Part shown: piece after piece, positions 5,713 to 14,197 of the stretch | Layout: every line of letters begins with the position of its first letter | How positions within the stretch are numbered: position 1 is the stretch's first letter | Assembly (NCBI GenBank): GCA_046296655.1 | Contig: JBKBLE010000020.1 | Location: 1-41,933, forward strand | Direction: 5' to 3' | From: Cloacibacterium sp046296655 | Lineage (GTDB): Bacteria; Bacteroidota; Bacteroidia; Flavobacteriales; Weeksellaceae | DNA length: 41,933 nucleotides | Program-made: the position numbers and the translations under genes | Notes under the pieces: generated by a model | Database searches by the model: none | The model's input: the letters and a program-made list of their open reading frames with translations, nothing else | Told to the model about the DNA's origin: nothing

Positions 5713-8316
5713 ATGAACTTAAACCAATATACCACAAAATCACAAGAAGCCATTCAAAAAGCACAACAAATTGCGCTTGATTTTGGCCATCAAAGCATTG
5801 AACCTCAACATTTATTAGAAGGAATTCTTCAAGTAGATGAAAATATCTCTGCATTCTTAATGAAAAAATCAGAAGCAGACCTTAATCTTATTAGAGAAAA
5901 AAACCGTGAAGCCTTAGAAAAACTACCTAGAGTAGAAGGTGGAAACATTTACCTTTCTCAAAACGCCAATAAAATTCTTTTAGACGCACCGAATATTGCC
6001 AAAAAAATGGGCGATGAATATGTAACCATTGAGCATCTTTGGCTTTCACTTTTAGAGGTAAATTCTGAAGTTTCTAAAATTTTAAAAGATTTTGGAGTGA
6101 CTAAAAATTCATTAGAAGTCGCTATCAAAGAATTGAGAAAAGGAAGCAAAGCAACTTCGGCAAGTTCAGAAGAAACTTATCAAAGTTTAAATAAATATGC
6201 TAAAAACTTCAACGAACTCGCTGCAGAAGGAAAACTAGATCCTGTAATTGGTAGAGACGAAGAAATAAGAAGAGTTCTGCAAATTTTATCAAGAAGAACA
6301 AAAAACAACCCGATTCTTATCGGTGAACCTGGCGTAGGTAAAACCGCAATTGCAGAAGGAATTGCTCACAGAATTATTTCAGGAGACGTTCCAGAAAATT
6401 TAATGGACAAAACCATTTATTCACTAGATATGGGCGCATTAATTGCTGGCGCAAAATACAAAGGTGAATTCGAGGAGCGTTTGAAATCTGTAGTGAATGA
6501 AGTCATCAAAAGTGATGGTCAAATCATTCTTTTCATCGATGAAATTCACACTTTAGTAGGAGCTGGAGGTGGAGAAGGCGCAATGGATGCTGCCAATATT
6601 TTGAAACCTGCTTTAGCAAGAGGTGAATTAAGAGCAATTGGCGCAACTACTTTAAATGAATATCAAAAATATTTTGAAAAAGATAAAGCTTTAGAGAGAC
6701 GTTTCCAAAAAGTAATGGTAGAAGAACCAGACACAGAATCTGCGATTTCTATCTTGAGAGGTATTAAAGACAAATACGAAGCGCACCACAAAGTAAGAAT
6801 AAAAGACGAAGCCATTATTGCTGCCGTAGAAATGTCTCAAAGATATATTTCAGACAGATTTTTACCAGATAAAGCCATTGACTTGATTGATGAAGCTTCC
6901 GCAAAACTAAGAATGGAAATCAATTCTAAACCTGAAGAACTAGATGTTCTTGACAGAAAATTAATGCAGTTAGAAATAGAACTCGCTGCGATTTCAAGAG
7001 AAGGAAACGAAGTGAAAATCAATCACTTGAAAGAAGATATTGCGAAAATTCAGGAACAAAGAAACGAAATCCATGCAAAATGGCTTGGCGAAAAACAAAA
7101 ATCTGAAGATTTAACCGCCATTAAAAAAGAAATAGAATCTCTGAAATTAGAAGCAGAAAGAGCTTCCAGAATCGGTGATTACGCAAAAGTTGCCGAAATA
7201 CAATACGGTAAACTTAGAGAAAAAGAGGAAGATTTAAAAAAATTAGAACTCGAAATGCAAAATCATCAGAATGAGCTCATCAAGGAAGAGGTAACCGCTG
7301 AAAACATTTCAGAAGTGATTGCAAAATGGACTGGAATCCCAGTAACCAAGTTGCTTCAATCTGAAAGAGAAAAATTGTTAAATCTAGAAACCGAACTCCA
7401 CCACAGAGTGGTAGGTCAAGAAGAAGCGATTTCTGCTGTTTCAGACGCAATTAGAAGAAATAGAGCTGGATTAAATGATGAGAAAAAACCTATCGGAAGT
7501 TTCCTTTTTCTTGGAACCACTGGTGTTGGTAAAACCGAGTTAGCCAAAGCGCTTGCAGAATTTCTGTTCGATGATGAGAACAACATGACAAGAATAGACA
7601 TGAGCGAATATCAAGAAAGACACTCAGTTTCTAGATTAGTTGGTGCTCCTCCAGGTTATGTAGGTTATGATGAAGGCGGACAATTAACCGAAGCTGTAAG
7701 AAGAAGACCATATTCTGTAGTGCTTCTTGACGAAATAGAAAAAGCGCATCCAGATGTTTTCAACACGCTTTTACAAGTTTTAGACGATGGAAGATTAACC
7801 GATAATAAAGGAAGAGTGGTGAATTTTAAAAATTCTATCATCATTATGACTTCCAACCTAGGTTCACATATTATTCAGGAACGTTTTGATGCTGCACAGC
7901 GTGACAAAGATGACAATATCGATTTTGAAACTTTAGAAGCAACCAAAGAAGAAGTTTTCGGATTATTGAAACAATCTCTTCGTCCGGAATTTTTAAACAG
8001 AATAGATGAAGTGGTACTTTTCCAACCGTTAAGCAAATCAGAAATTGGTAAAATCGTGAATTTCCAATTAAGAGGCTTCAATCAAATGCTGGAAAAGAGA
8101 AACATTATCTTAACTGCGACTGAAGACGCCTTAAAATATCTAACCAACAAAGGTTACGATCCTACATTTGGAGCTAGACCATTAAAAAGAGTTCTTCAAC
8201 AGGAAGTTCTGAACAGATTATCTAAAGAAATTCTCGCAGGAAAAATAAATGATGGAGACAGAATCACTTTAGATTACTTCGAAGAAAGCGGACTGGTTTT
8301 CAGACCAGTTGAATAA
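5713..8316 (+). CDS. clpB: ATP-dependent disaggregase ClpB
   Basis: 867 aa, ATG start, full length for ClpB. Order of parts: N-terminal Clp repeat domain (about 1-145), first AAA+ domain with Walker A GEPGVGKT near residue 204 and Walker B LFIDEIH, long coiled-coil middle domain (about 400-530), second AAA+ domain with Walker A GTTGVGKT near 602 and VVLLDEIEKAHPDV, then the C-terminal small domain with FGARPLKRV. ClpB pulls proteins out of aggregates together with DnaK/DnaJ/GrpE in the cytoplasm after heat or oxidative stress. It is a single-gene unit, divergent from the broken TetR gene and closed by a terminator at 8368-8400. Confidence 0.98.
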   Translation: MNLNQYTTKSQEAIQKAQQIALDFGHQSIEPQHLLEGILQVDENISAFLMKKSEADLNLIREKNREALEKLPRVEGGNIYLSQNANKILLDAPNIAKKMGDEYVTIEHLWLSLLEVNSEVSKILKDFGVTKNSLEVAIKELRKGSKATSASSEETYQSLNKYAKNFNELAAEGKLDPVIGRDEEIRRVLQILSRRTKNNPILIGEPGVGKTAIAEGIAHRIISGDVPENLMDKTIYSLDMGALIAGAKYKGEFEERLKSVVNEVIKSDGQIILFIDEIHTLVGAGGGEGAMDAANILKPALARGELRAIGATTLNEYQKYFEKDKALERRFQKVMVEEPDTESAISILRGIKDKYEAHHKVRIKDEAIIAAVEMSQRYISDRFLPDKAIDLIDEASAKLRMEINSKPEELDVLDRKLMQLEIELAAISREGNEVKINHLKEDIAKIQEQRNEIHAKWLGEKQKSEDLTAIKKEIESLKLEAERASRIGDYAKVAEIQYGKLREKEEDLKKLELEMQNHQNELIKEEVTAENISEVIAKWTGIPVTKLLQSEREKLLNLETELHHRVVGQEEAISAVSDAIRRNRAGLNDEKKPIGSFLFLGTTGVGKTELAKALAEFLFDDENNMTRIDMSEYQERHSVSRLVGAPPGYVGYDEGGQLTEAVRRRPYSVVLLDEIEKAHPDVFNTLLQVLDDGRLTDNKGRVVNFKNSIIIMTSNLGSHIIQERFDAAQRDKDDNIDFETLEATKEEVFGLLKQSLRPEFLNRIDEVVLFQPLSKSEIGKIVNFQLRGFNQMLEKRNIILTATEDALKYLTNKGYDPTFGARPLKRVLQQEVLNRLSKEILAGKINDGDRITLDYFEESGLVFRPVE

Positions 8317-8679
8317 TAACATTGATATTTTTCATATATAACTTACCATTTAAGTTTATCATAGGAGATCCGTCTGGAATTTTTTCAGGCGGATTTTTTT
8401 ATTTTGAGAACTTTACAAAAAAATTATCTAAAAAAATAAAAAATTTCTAGCATTTCACCCTAATATTACAAAATCAGCAATAAAATAAACCTAATAAAAT
8501 TATCTAATTCATAAAGATTTAAGTTAATTTAATAATCATTTATCAAAGAAAAAACACATCCATTAAATAAAAATCAACACTTTTTGAAAAGAAATTAAAA
8601 AAAATATTGCACATTAAATTTCAACTCTATATAGTCGCAACCGTGAATTAAAAACAATTTTATTAAAAATTAATTTGAT
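8317..8679. other. 363-base gap with clpB terminator and very AT-rich leader
   Basis: No gene is seen. The first part holds the clpB terminator. From 8401 to 8679 the DNA is strongly AT-rich and probably contains the promoter and leader of the M43 lipoprotein gene. The best -7-like spot, TATTGC near 8605, is a poor match to TANNTTTG, so I do not call a promoter. Confidence 0.5.
8368..8400 (+). terminator. Intrinsic terminator of clpB
   Basis: ATCCGTCTG (8368-8376) pairs with CAGGCGGAT (8386-8394) through nine positions including one G-U pair. The right arm runs into a T-rich tail ending at 8400. Confidence 0.85.
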
Positions 8680-9666
8680 ATGAAGAAATTACTATTCGGA
8701 GTTATGGCGCTAGGAATGTTAGCTGCATGTAACACAACTGAGGAAACTGCAAACTTAACAGAAGACATAAATGCTAGAACAGCAACTGCATCTAGAAAAT
8801 CTTGTCCATCTGAAGAAATCAGAGCTAACTTACTTAAGAATGATGCAAAAGCGAGAGCAAGATATGCTGCAATTGAAGCGGGAACTGAAAAATTCATTCA
8901 AGCTAAAAAACTAGGAAGAGTATTAGCTGATGGAACTGTAGAAATCCCTGTAGTTGTAAATTTATTATACAGAACTACTGCAGAAAATCTATCTGATGCT
9001 AGAATCGCAGAACAAATTGCTGTTCTTAACAAAGACTTCGGAGCAACTAACTCTGATATTAATAAAATTCCAGCTGAATTCGCTTCAGTAGCTGCTGGTG
9101 ACACCAAAATAAGATTTAGATTGGTAAAAACAGTAAGAAAATCTACTAAAACAAGATCTTGGAGAACTAATGACGCTATGAAAAAAGCTTCATCAGGAGG
9201 AATTGACGCTACAGATCCTACACAATACTTCAACATTTGGGTAGTAGGAGATATGTCTTCAATCTTAGGATATGCTACATTCCCAGAATCTGCTGGTCAA
9301 TGGAATGATGGCGTAGTATTAGCTGCTCCATTCGTAGGTGTAACTGGCGCTTCTGCTCCTTACAACTTAGGTAGAACTGCAACTCACGAAGTAGGACACT
9401 ATTTAAATCTTCGTCACATTTGGGGAGATGCAACTTGTGGAAACGATTTCGTAGCAGACACTCCTACTCAAACAGGTTCTAATAGTGGTTCACCAACTTA
9501 TCCACTATACAACACTTGTGGTGGAGTACAAAGATCTGTAATGTTTATGAACTATATGGATTATGTAGATGATGCAGCAATGTTTATGTTTTCGGCTGGT
9601 CAAAAAGCTAGAATTCAAGCAACAGTTGCTTCTTCTGGACCAAGAGCTGGTTTAAGAGTTTACTAA
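8680..9666 (+). CDS. Secreted M43 (pappalysin-like) zinc metalloprotease lipoprotein
   Basis: 328 aa, ATG start. A lipoprotein signal peptide ends in LAAC (Cys 16), so it is probably anchored to the outer membrane. The zinc site HEVGHYLNLRH (about 236-246) gives H-E-x-x-H-x-x-x-x-x-H. MNYMDY near residue 290 is the Met-turn, which together place it in the M43 cytophagalysin/pappalysin group of metzincins. The segment VEIPVVVNLLYRT followed by DARIAEQIAVLNKDF is typical of the pro-region and catalytic start in Bacteroidota members. It lacks an obvious C-terminal T9SS sorting domain. Substrate unknown. It is a single-gene unit, ended by a strong bidirectional terminator. Confidence 0.9.
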   Translation: MKKLLFGVMALGMLAACNTTEETANLTEDINARTATASRKSCPSEEIRANLLKNDAKARARYAAIEAGTEKFIQAKKLGRVLADGTVEIPVVVNLLYRTTAENLSDARIAEQIAVLNKDFGATNSDINKIPAEFASVAAGDTKIRFRLVKTVRKSTKTRSWRTNDAMKKASSGGIDATDPTQYFNIWVVGDMSSILGYATFPESAGQWNDGVVLAAPFVGVTGASAPYNLGRTATHEVGHYLNLRHIWGDATCGNDFVADTPTQTGSNSGSPTYPLYNTCGGVQRSVMFMNYMDYVDDAAMFMFSAGQKARIQATVASSGPRAGLRVY

Positions 9667-9688
9667 ACAACAATATTTATTAAAATAC

Positions 9689-9720
9689 AATCCCAAGTCA
9701 AAATGACTTGGGATTTTCTT
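9689..9720. terminator. Bidirectional terminator between M43 protease and surface-protein remnant
   Basis: AATCCCAAGTCA (9689-9700) and TGACTTGGGATT (9704-9715) form a perfect 12-bp stem with a three-base loop, followed on the plus strand by TTTTCTT. The minus-strand side is less T-rich. Confidence 0.85.
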
Positions 9721-10093
9721 ATCTATTTTTAAGAAGTATCCAACCAGTTCTGGTATAATGTCCATCAATTTCCATTACATACCAATAAGTTCCCGAAGGA
9801 TCATTGGTATGATCTAATGATTTTTGCCAGCCCCAAGGTAAATATTCTGTAGTATTAGAAATGGTATAATAACCATCATTAGGTGGCATTACTGACGAAT
9901 AAATATAATTGGTAAATGCTGGAGAAACCAACGCTGGAGAAACCGTCTGATAAGAATTATTTACCCTCCCAAAATCTTCTACGAAAATTGGAGATCCAAA
10001 AGAACCTCCACATGTTTGAGAAATTACCCTTAATAAAAAACAAAGAATTAGAAATAAAAGGAATTTAAAGTATTTTTTTTCACAAAACCTCAA
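9719..10093 (-). pseudogene. N-terminal remnant of a secreted surface protein
   Basis: 124 codons ending at TAG 9719. A signal peptide (KYFKFLLFLILCFLLRVISQ) leads into TCGGSFGSPIFVEDFG and a segment with TNYIYSSVMPPNDGYYTI and SLDHTND. That pattern resembles the first domain of very large gliding- or adhesin-like proteins exported by Flavobacteriia. Those usually run to many hundreds of residues, so this copy appears truncated. The start is also abnormal: the frame opens only with TTG at 10093, while a GTG in front of an A8 run would give the normal signal-peptide start MKKKYFKF if one A were added. Loss of the C-terminus plus a damaged start point to a decayed gene. A short intact secreted protein is the alternative. 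Confidence 0.5.
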
Positions 10094-10130
10094 TTTTTTG
10101 GAAGGATAAAATTAGGGATTTAAAATTAAA

Positions 10131-10155
10131 AATCCCAAAAATAAATTTCGGGATT
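10131..10155 (-). terminator. Terminator of the SDR gene
   Basis: On the minus strand AATCCC (from 10155) pairs with GGGATT (to 10131) and is followed by a T-rich run. A second GGGATTT at 10115 offers an alternative pairing. Confidence 0.6.
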
Positions 10156-10168
10156 AAAAAGTTGATTT

Positions 10169-11050
10169 TTATGATTTCTTTTTTGCTTTTATCATCATTT
10201 CCAGCATATCCCACATTTCTTGTGGAATTTGTTCTAGCATATTAAATTCTCCAGCACCTTGCAACCATTCTCCACCATCGATGGTTACTACTTCTCCGTT
10301 AATGTACGCTGAATAATCAGAAACCAAATACGCCGCTAAGTTTGCCAATTCTTGATGTTCTCCTACTCTTCTCAATGGCACTTTTTTTCTCATATCAAAT
10401 TTTTCGGCTAAATCTCCCGGCAATAATCTTTCCCAAGCTCCTTTTGTAGGGAATGGACCCGGCGCAATTGCATTAAAACGAATATTATATTTCGCCCACT
10501 CTACAGCTAAACTCCTGGTCATCGCTAAAACTCCCGCTTTTGCACAAGCTGATGGCACTACATAAGCAGAACCCGTCCAAGAATAAGTGGTAACAATATT
10601 AAGCACAGTTCCCGGAATTTTATTATCAATCCAATATTTTCCTACAGAAAGTGTACAGTTTTTGGTTCCTTTCAAAACAATATCCAAAATAGAATCAAAA
10701 GCAGAATGCGTCAATCTTTCGGTTGGTGAAATAAAATTTCCAGCTGCATTATTGAGCAAAATATCTATTCTACCAAATTCTTTTATCGCAGCTTCTTTCA
10801 TCGCTTCTACTTCGTCCCAATTTCTTACATCACAAGAAACACAAAGTACTTTACCGCCAGTTTCTGCTTCTAATTCTGCGGCAGTTCCTTGTAATTTTTC
10901 TAAATTTCTAGAAGTAATCACTACTTTGGCTCCCAATTGTAGAAAATATTTAGTCATGGCTTTTCCCAAACCACTTCCACCACCAGTAACGATGGCTACT
11001 TTATCTTTTAATGCGTTCTCCTGAAGCATAGGTTGTGTGTACATATTCAT
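10169..11050 (-). CDS. SDR oxidoreductase resembling 2,4-dienoyl-CoA reductase
   Basis: 293 aa, ATG start (a second ATG is two codons in). Rossmann signature TGGGSGLG (about 23-30) and the strand motif NNAAGNF are seen. The segments NNAAGNFISPTERL, PSACAKAG and APGPFPTKGA closely follow mitochondrial DECR1-type 2,4-dienoyl-CoA reductases. As in that family the usual Tyr of YxxxK is replaced (SACAK), and the Tyr in TTYSWTG is the likely catalytic one. It would reduce 2,4-dienoyl-CoA with NADPH during beta-oxidation of polyunsaturated fatty acids. A 20-bp palindrome lies just upstream (11071-11090). It is apparently monocistronic, with a terminator on each side. Confidence 0.85.
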   Translation of the reverse strand: MNMYTQPMLQENALKDKVAIVTGGGSGLGKAMTKYFLQLGAKVVITSRNLEKLQGTAAELEAETGGKVLCVSCDVRNWDEVEAMKEAAIKEFGRIDILLNNAAGNFISPTERLTHSAFDSILDIVLKGTKNCTLSVGKYWIDNKIPGTVLNIVTTYSWTGSAYVVPSACAKAGVLAMTRSLAVEWAKYNIRFNAIAPGPFPTKGAWERLLPGDLAEKFDMRKKVPLRRVGEHQELANLAAYLVSDYSAYINGEVVTIDGGEWLQGAGEFNMLEQIPQEMWDMLEMMIKAKKKS

Positions 11051-11070
11051 AATAAATCTTGTTTAAAATT

Positions 11071-11090
11071 AATGCTTAAAAATAAGCATT
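11071..11090 (-). promoter_or_regulatory. Palindrome upstream of the SDR gene, possible operator
   Basis: AATGCTTA-AAAA-TAAGCATT is a perfect 8-bp inverted repeat 20 bases before the start codon. On the minus strand it contains TATTTTTA, one base off the -7 consensus, so a protein bound here would cover the promoter. No T tail follows, so a terminator is unlikely. Confidence 0.4.
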
Positions 11091-11137
11091 TATAAAATTC
11101 CGAGAAAAAAATCTGTTATGCAAAGAAGATAATTCAC

Positions 11138-11166
11138 AAAAAAAGACCGCAAAATTGCGGCCTTTT
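11138..11166 (-). terminator. Terminator of the M16 protease gene
   Basis: On the minus strand GGCCGCAA pairs with TTGCGGTC around a two-base loop and is followed by seven T. It lies about 25 bases after the M16 stop codon. Confidence 0.85.
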
Positions 11167-11188
11167 CTAAAAATATTTTGAAAAATTT

Positions 11189-14116
11189 CTAGTATCCAAA
11201 AATTTCTTCTAAAGAAAGTTTTTTTACTTCTCCTAGTTTTTTCATATCGTCCATAGAAACTCTTTTTTCTGAAGCTACAATTGCATACGTGTAAGGTTTT
11301 CCTGAGAAATAATTCTGGTGGAATTTCTTAACATCTGCCATCGTAATTTTATCTACTGTTTCGTACATTTTCTTTCTAATGTCATCATTTAGACCTAAAT
11401 TTTTAGCGTTTAAATAGTTGTAAATGATACCATCTTGAGTAATTCTCTCTGTCTGAATATCTTTTTTCACTTGATTTTTAGCCAATTCTAAATTTTTAGG
11501 CAATTCTGGCATTTTGGTTAGCAATTCATTCATGGCAACCGTAGCATCATTAAATTTATCTGCTTGAGAACCTACATAACCTAAAAAATAGTAATCTTGG
11601 TCTTTTTTCTGTGGTTGCACATAATATCCGTAAGTACTGTAAGCCAAAGCTTTACTTTCTCTGATGGTTTGGAATACTAAACTTCCCATACCTCCACCGA
11701 AATAGTTATTGAACACATTAACCATCGTCGTTTTTTCTGGGTTGTAAGTTTCTGTATTTCTAATCCATCTGGTTTCTGCCTGAACCATATCATAATCTGC
11801 AAAAAGCACTTGATTTTTAGCAGGAACTTCTTGTTTGAAAGTTTTTGCTGGAGCTGCTACTGCAAAATTTGCAGGAACTTGATGCAATGTTTTCAACTGA
11901 GAGACGAAATTATAAATAGGAGCTGGTCCGTAATAAATTACTGTTTGCTCATAATTATTAAGGTTTTTAATTCTGTCTACTAATTCTTGAGCAGTTACAG
12001 CATTCAGTTCTTCATTGGTCAAAACATTGTTGAATTTATTTTCTGAACCATAAAGCGCATAACTTGTTAAACCTTGTAAAATAGCACCTTTGTTGGCTTT
12101 AGCATCTTTTCTTGCTTTGTTTAATCTAGCTTTAAGCGCTGCCAATGCTTTTTCGTCTGCTTTTACATTATTTACCACTTCTTCATACAATTTCACTGCA
12201 TTTTCGAAGTTTTCTTGTAAACCTTCAATGTTTACTGTAGTGTACTCTTCTCCTGTAGAAACATTGAAACTACATGCAATTTTGTAGAATGCTTTTGAGA
12301 TTTCTTCGGCAGTCATTTTATCAGTCCCTAAAAACTGAATGTATTGAGAAGCTAAACTTTGTTTTTTATCATTCAAAGAACCGATTTTGTAACGGTAGCT
12401 TAATCTGAAAATATCATTGTCTTTGTTCTGAACGTAAAGTACTTCTGCTTTTCCTAATTTAGATTTCTGAATATCTTTTTTGTAATCTAAGAAAACTGGT
12501 TTCGCAGCAGTTGCAGGCATTTCGTCAATCATTTTCACAAATGCTGATTGCTTATCTGCATTGGTTTCTACTGGTGTAATTGATGGTTTTTCAATTTTTA
12601 CAGTTGCAGGAGATTCTCCTTTTCTTTTCAAAATAGCTACATAATTGTCACCAAAATATTTATTGGCAAAAGCTACGATGTCTTCTTTTTTAATTTTAGA
12701 CAAATCATTTACATACGCAACTTGGTCTCTCCAATCTAATTCAGAAGTGAAAGCATCCATCAAAACACTAGCTCTATCAACGTATTTTTCGGTTTCGTAG
12801 ATTTTGTTTTTCTTGATGTTATTGATGATAGAAGTGATGAGTTGGTCATCAAAATTTCCTTTTTTAAGGTTTTCGATTTCATTTAATACCAAAGCTTTTA
12901 CATCTTCTAAACTTTGACCAGAAGTTGGCGCAGCAGAAAGATATAAGATTCCGTAATCAATTAATGAATAGGTGAAAGCTGAAGCTCTCAATAATTTTTG
13001 TTTTTTAACCAAGTTCAAGTCTAATAAACCCGCTCTTCCGTTGGTTAAAATTTGACCAACTAAATCTGCAAGAAGTGCATCTTTATCTTTATTTCCTGGT
13101 AATCTGTAACCGATGGTTAAATTTTCTGCATCTGGACCTACAATTTCTTTTACAATTGGTGCTGTAATCGCATCTTCTGGTTGGAAAGTGTATTTATCAA
13201 ATGGTTTTGGTTGCATGTAAGAAAACGCTTTGTCCACTTTTGCAATTACCTCATCTGGATTGAAGTCACCAGAAAGGATAATTCCCATGTTATTAGGAAC
13301 GTAATATTTATTAAAATACTTTCTGATTTCTATTAACGAAGGATTTTTAAGGTGTTCTACTGTACCAATTGTGGTTTGTAAACCGTAGTTATGCTTTTTG
13401 AAAAGATTAGAGAATAAAGTTTCAAAAACTTTTCTTCCGTCATTATCCAGCGATCTATTTTTTTCTTCATAAACCGCTTCTAATTCAGTGTGGAAAATTC
13501 TAAAAACTGGATTTCTGAATCTTTCTGCCTGTACTGCTAAATATTTATCTAAAGAAGCACTAGGAATATCATCTGTATAAACAGTTTGTTCAAAACTGGT
13601 GAAAGCATTGGTTCCTTGAGCTCCCATTGCAGACATCATTTTGTCGTACTCATTTGCAATTGCATATTTTGCAGCAACTCCAGAAACTGAATCTATTTTT
13701 TTATAGATGGCTTTTCTTTGAACTTCATCTTTAGTAGAGTTATACTGTTCGTATAATGCGTCAATTTTTTCTAATTCTACTTTTTCTTTAGACCAATCTA
13801 ATGAACCGTATTTATCAGTTCCTTTGAATAACATGTGCTCTAAATAATGCGCCAAACCAGTATTGGTTGCAGGGTCTGTTTTACTTCCTGCTTTGATGGC
13901 AACATACGCTTGGATTCTAGGATCCTTATTCGTAGGACTTAAAATAACAGTTAAACCATTCTTCAAAGTGTAAAAACGAGCTTTCGCAGGGTCATTGGTT
14001 ACATATTTATAGGTGTAACCGCCACTCGAAGCTTCTTTCCACTGAAACTGGTTTTGGGCAAAAGCAACTACAGAAACTAAGACTGCAGCAAATGCCAAAG
14101 TAAGCTTTCTAATCAT
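11189..14116 (-). CDS. Exported M16 zinc metalloprotease (insulinase/pitrilysin family)
   Basis: 975 aa, ATG start. A signal peptide (about 1-20, ending VVAFAQ) directs it to the periplasm or outer membrane. The inverted zinc motif HYLEH supplies His 90, Glu 93 and His 94. The distal ligand is in EAVYEEKNRS near residue 217. The second half (from about 520) is a further pair of M16-type lobes without an HxxEH, as expected for the inactive half, with the substrate-binding R/Y region near FGGGMGSLVFQTIRESKALAYSTYGYY. It matches full-length Bacteroidota M16 proteins that degrade peptides in the envelope. Substrate not deducible. It has its own terminator. Confidence 0.95.
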   Translation of the reverse strand: MIRKLTLAFAAVLVSVVAFAQNQFQWKEASSGGYTYKYVTNDPAKARFYTLKNGLTVILSPTNKDPRIQAYVAIKAGSKTDPATNTGLAHYLEHMLFKGTDKYGSLDWSKEKVELEKIDALYEQYNSTKDEVQRKAIYKKIDSVSGVAAKYAIANEYDKMMSAMGAQGTNAFTSFEQTVYTDDIPSASLDKYLAVQAERFRNPVFRIFHTELEAVYEEKNRSLDNDGRKVFETLFSNLFKKHNYGLQTTIGTVEHLKNPSLIEIRKYFNKYYVPNNMGIILSGDFNPDEVIAKVDKAFSYMQPKPFDKYTFQPEDAITAPIVKEIVGPDAENLTIGYRLPGNKDKDALLADLVGQILTNGRAGLLDLNLVKKQKLLRASAFTYSLIDYGILYLSAAPTSGQSLEDVKALVLNEIENLKKGNFDDQLITSIINNIKKNKIYETEKYVDRASVLMDAFTSELDWRDQVAYVNDLSKIKKEDIVAFANKYFGDNYVAILKRKGESPATVKIEKPSITPVETNADKQSAFVKMIDEMPATAAKPVFLDYKKDIQKSKLGKAEVLYVQNKDNDIFRLSYRYKIGSLNDKKQSLASQYIQFLGTDKMTAEEISKAFYKIACSFNVSTGEEYTTVNIEGLQENFENAVKLYEEVVNNVKADEKALAALKARLNKARKDAKANKGAILQGLTSYALYGSENKFNNVLTNEELNAVTAQELVDRIKNLNNYEQTVIYYGPAPIYNFVSQLKTLHQVPANFAVAAPAKTFKQEVPAKNQVLFADYDMVQAETRWIRNTETYNPEKTTMVNVFNNYFGGGMGSLVFQTIRESKALAYSTYGYYVQPQKKDQDYYFLGYVGSQADKFNDATVAMNELLTKMPELPKNLELAKNQVKKDIQTERITQDGIIYNYLNAKNLGLNDDIRKKMYETVDKITMADVKKFHQNYFSGKPYTYAIVASEKRVSMDDMKKLGEVKKLSLEEIFGY

Positions 14117-14197
14117 ATTGAATTATTTTTTTTCTATTAGACGCAAAAAATGCAAAAATGTTTCTTAAACATTCATATTTTTTGAAAAGGGGGGATT

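Noticed and set aside
8670..9236. Antisense frames over the M43 protease gene
   Set aside because: Shadows of a well-supported coding frame with lipobox, zinc motif and terminator.
10587..11024. Plus-strand frame of 145 codons over the SDR gene
   Set aside because: The minus strand has a complete SDR with all motifs; the plus frame lacks any family resemblance.
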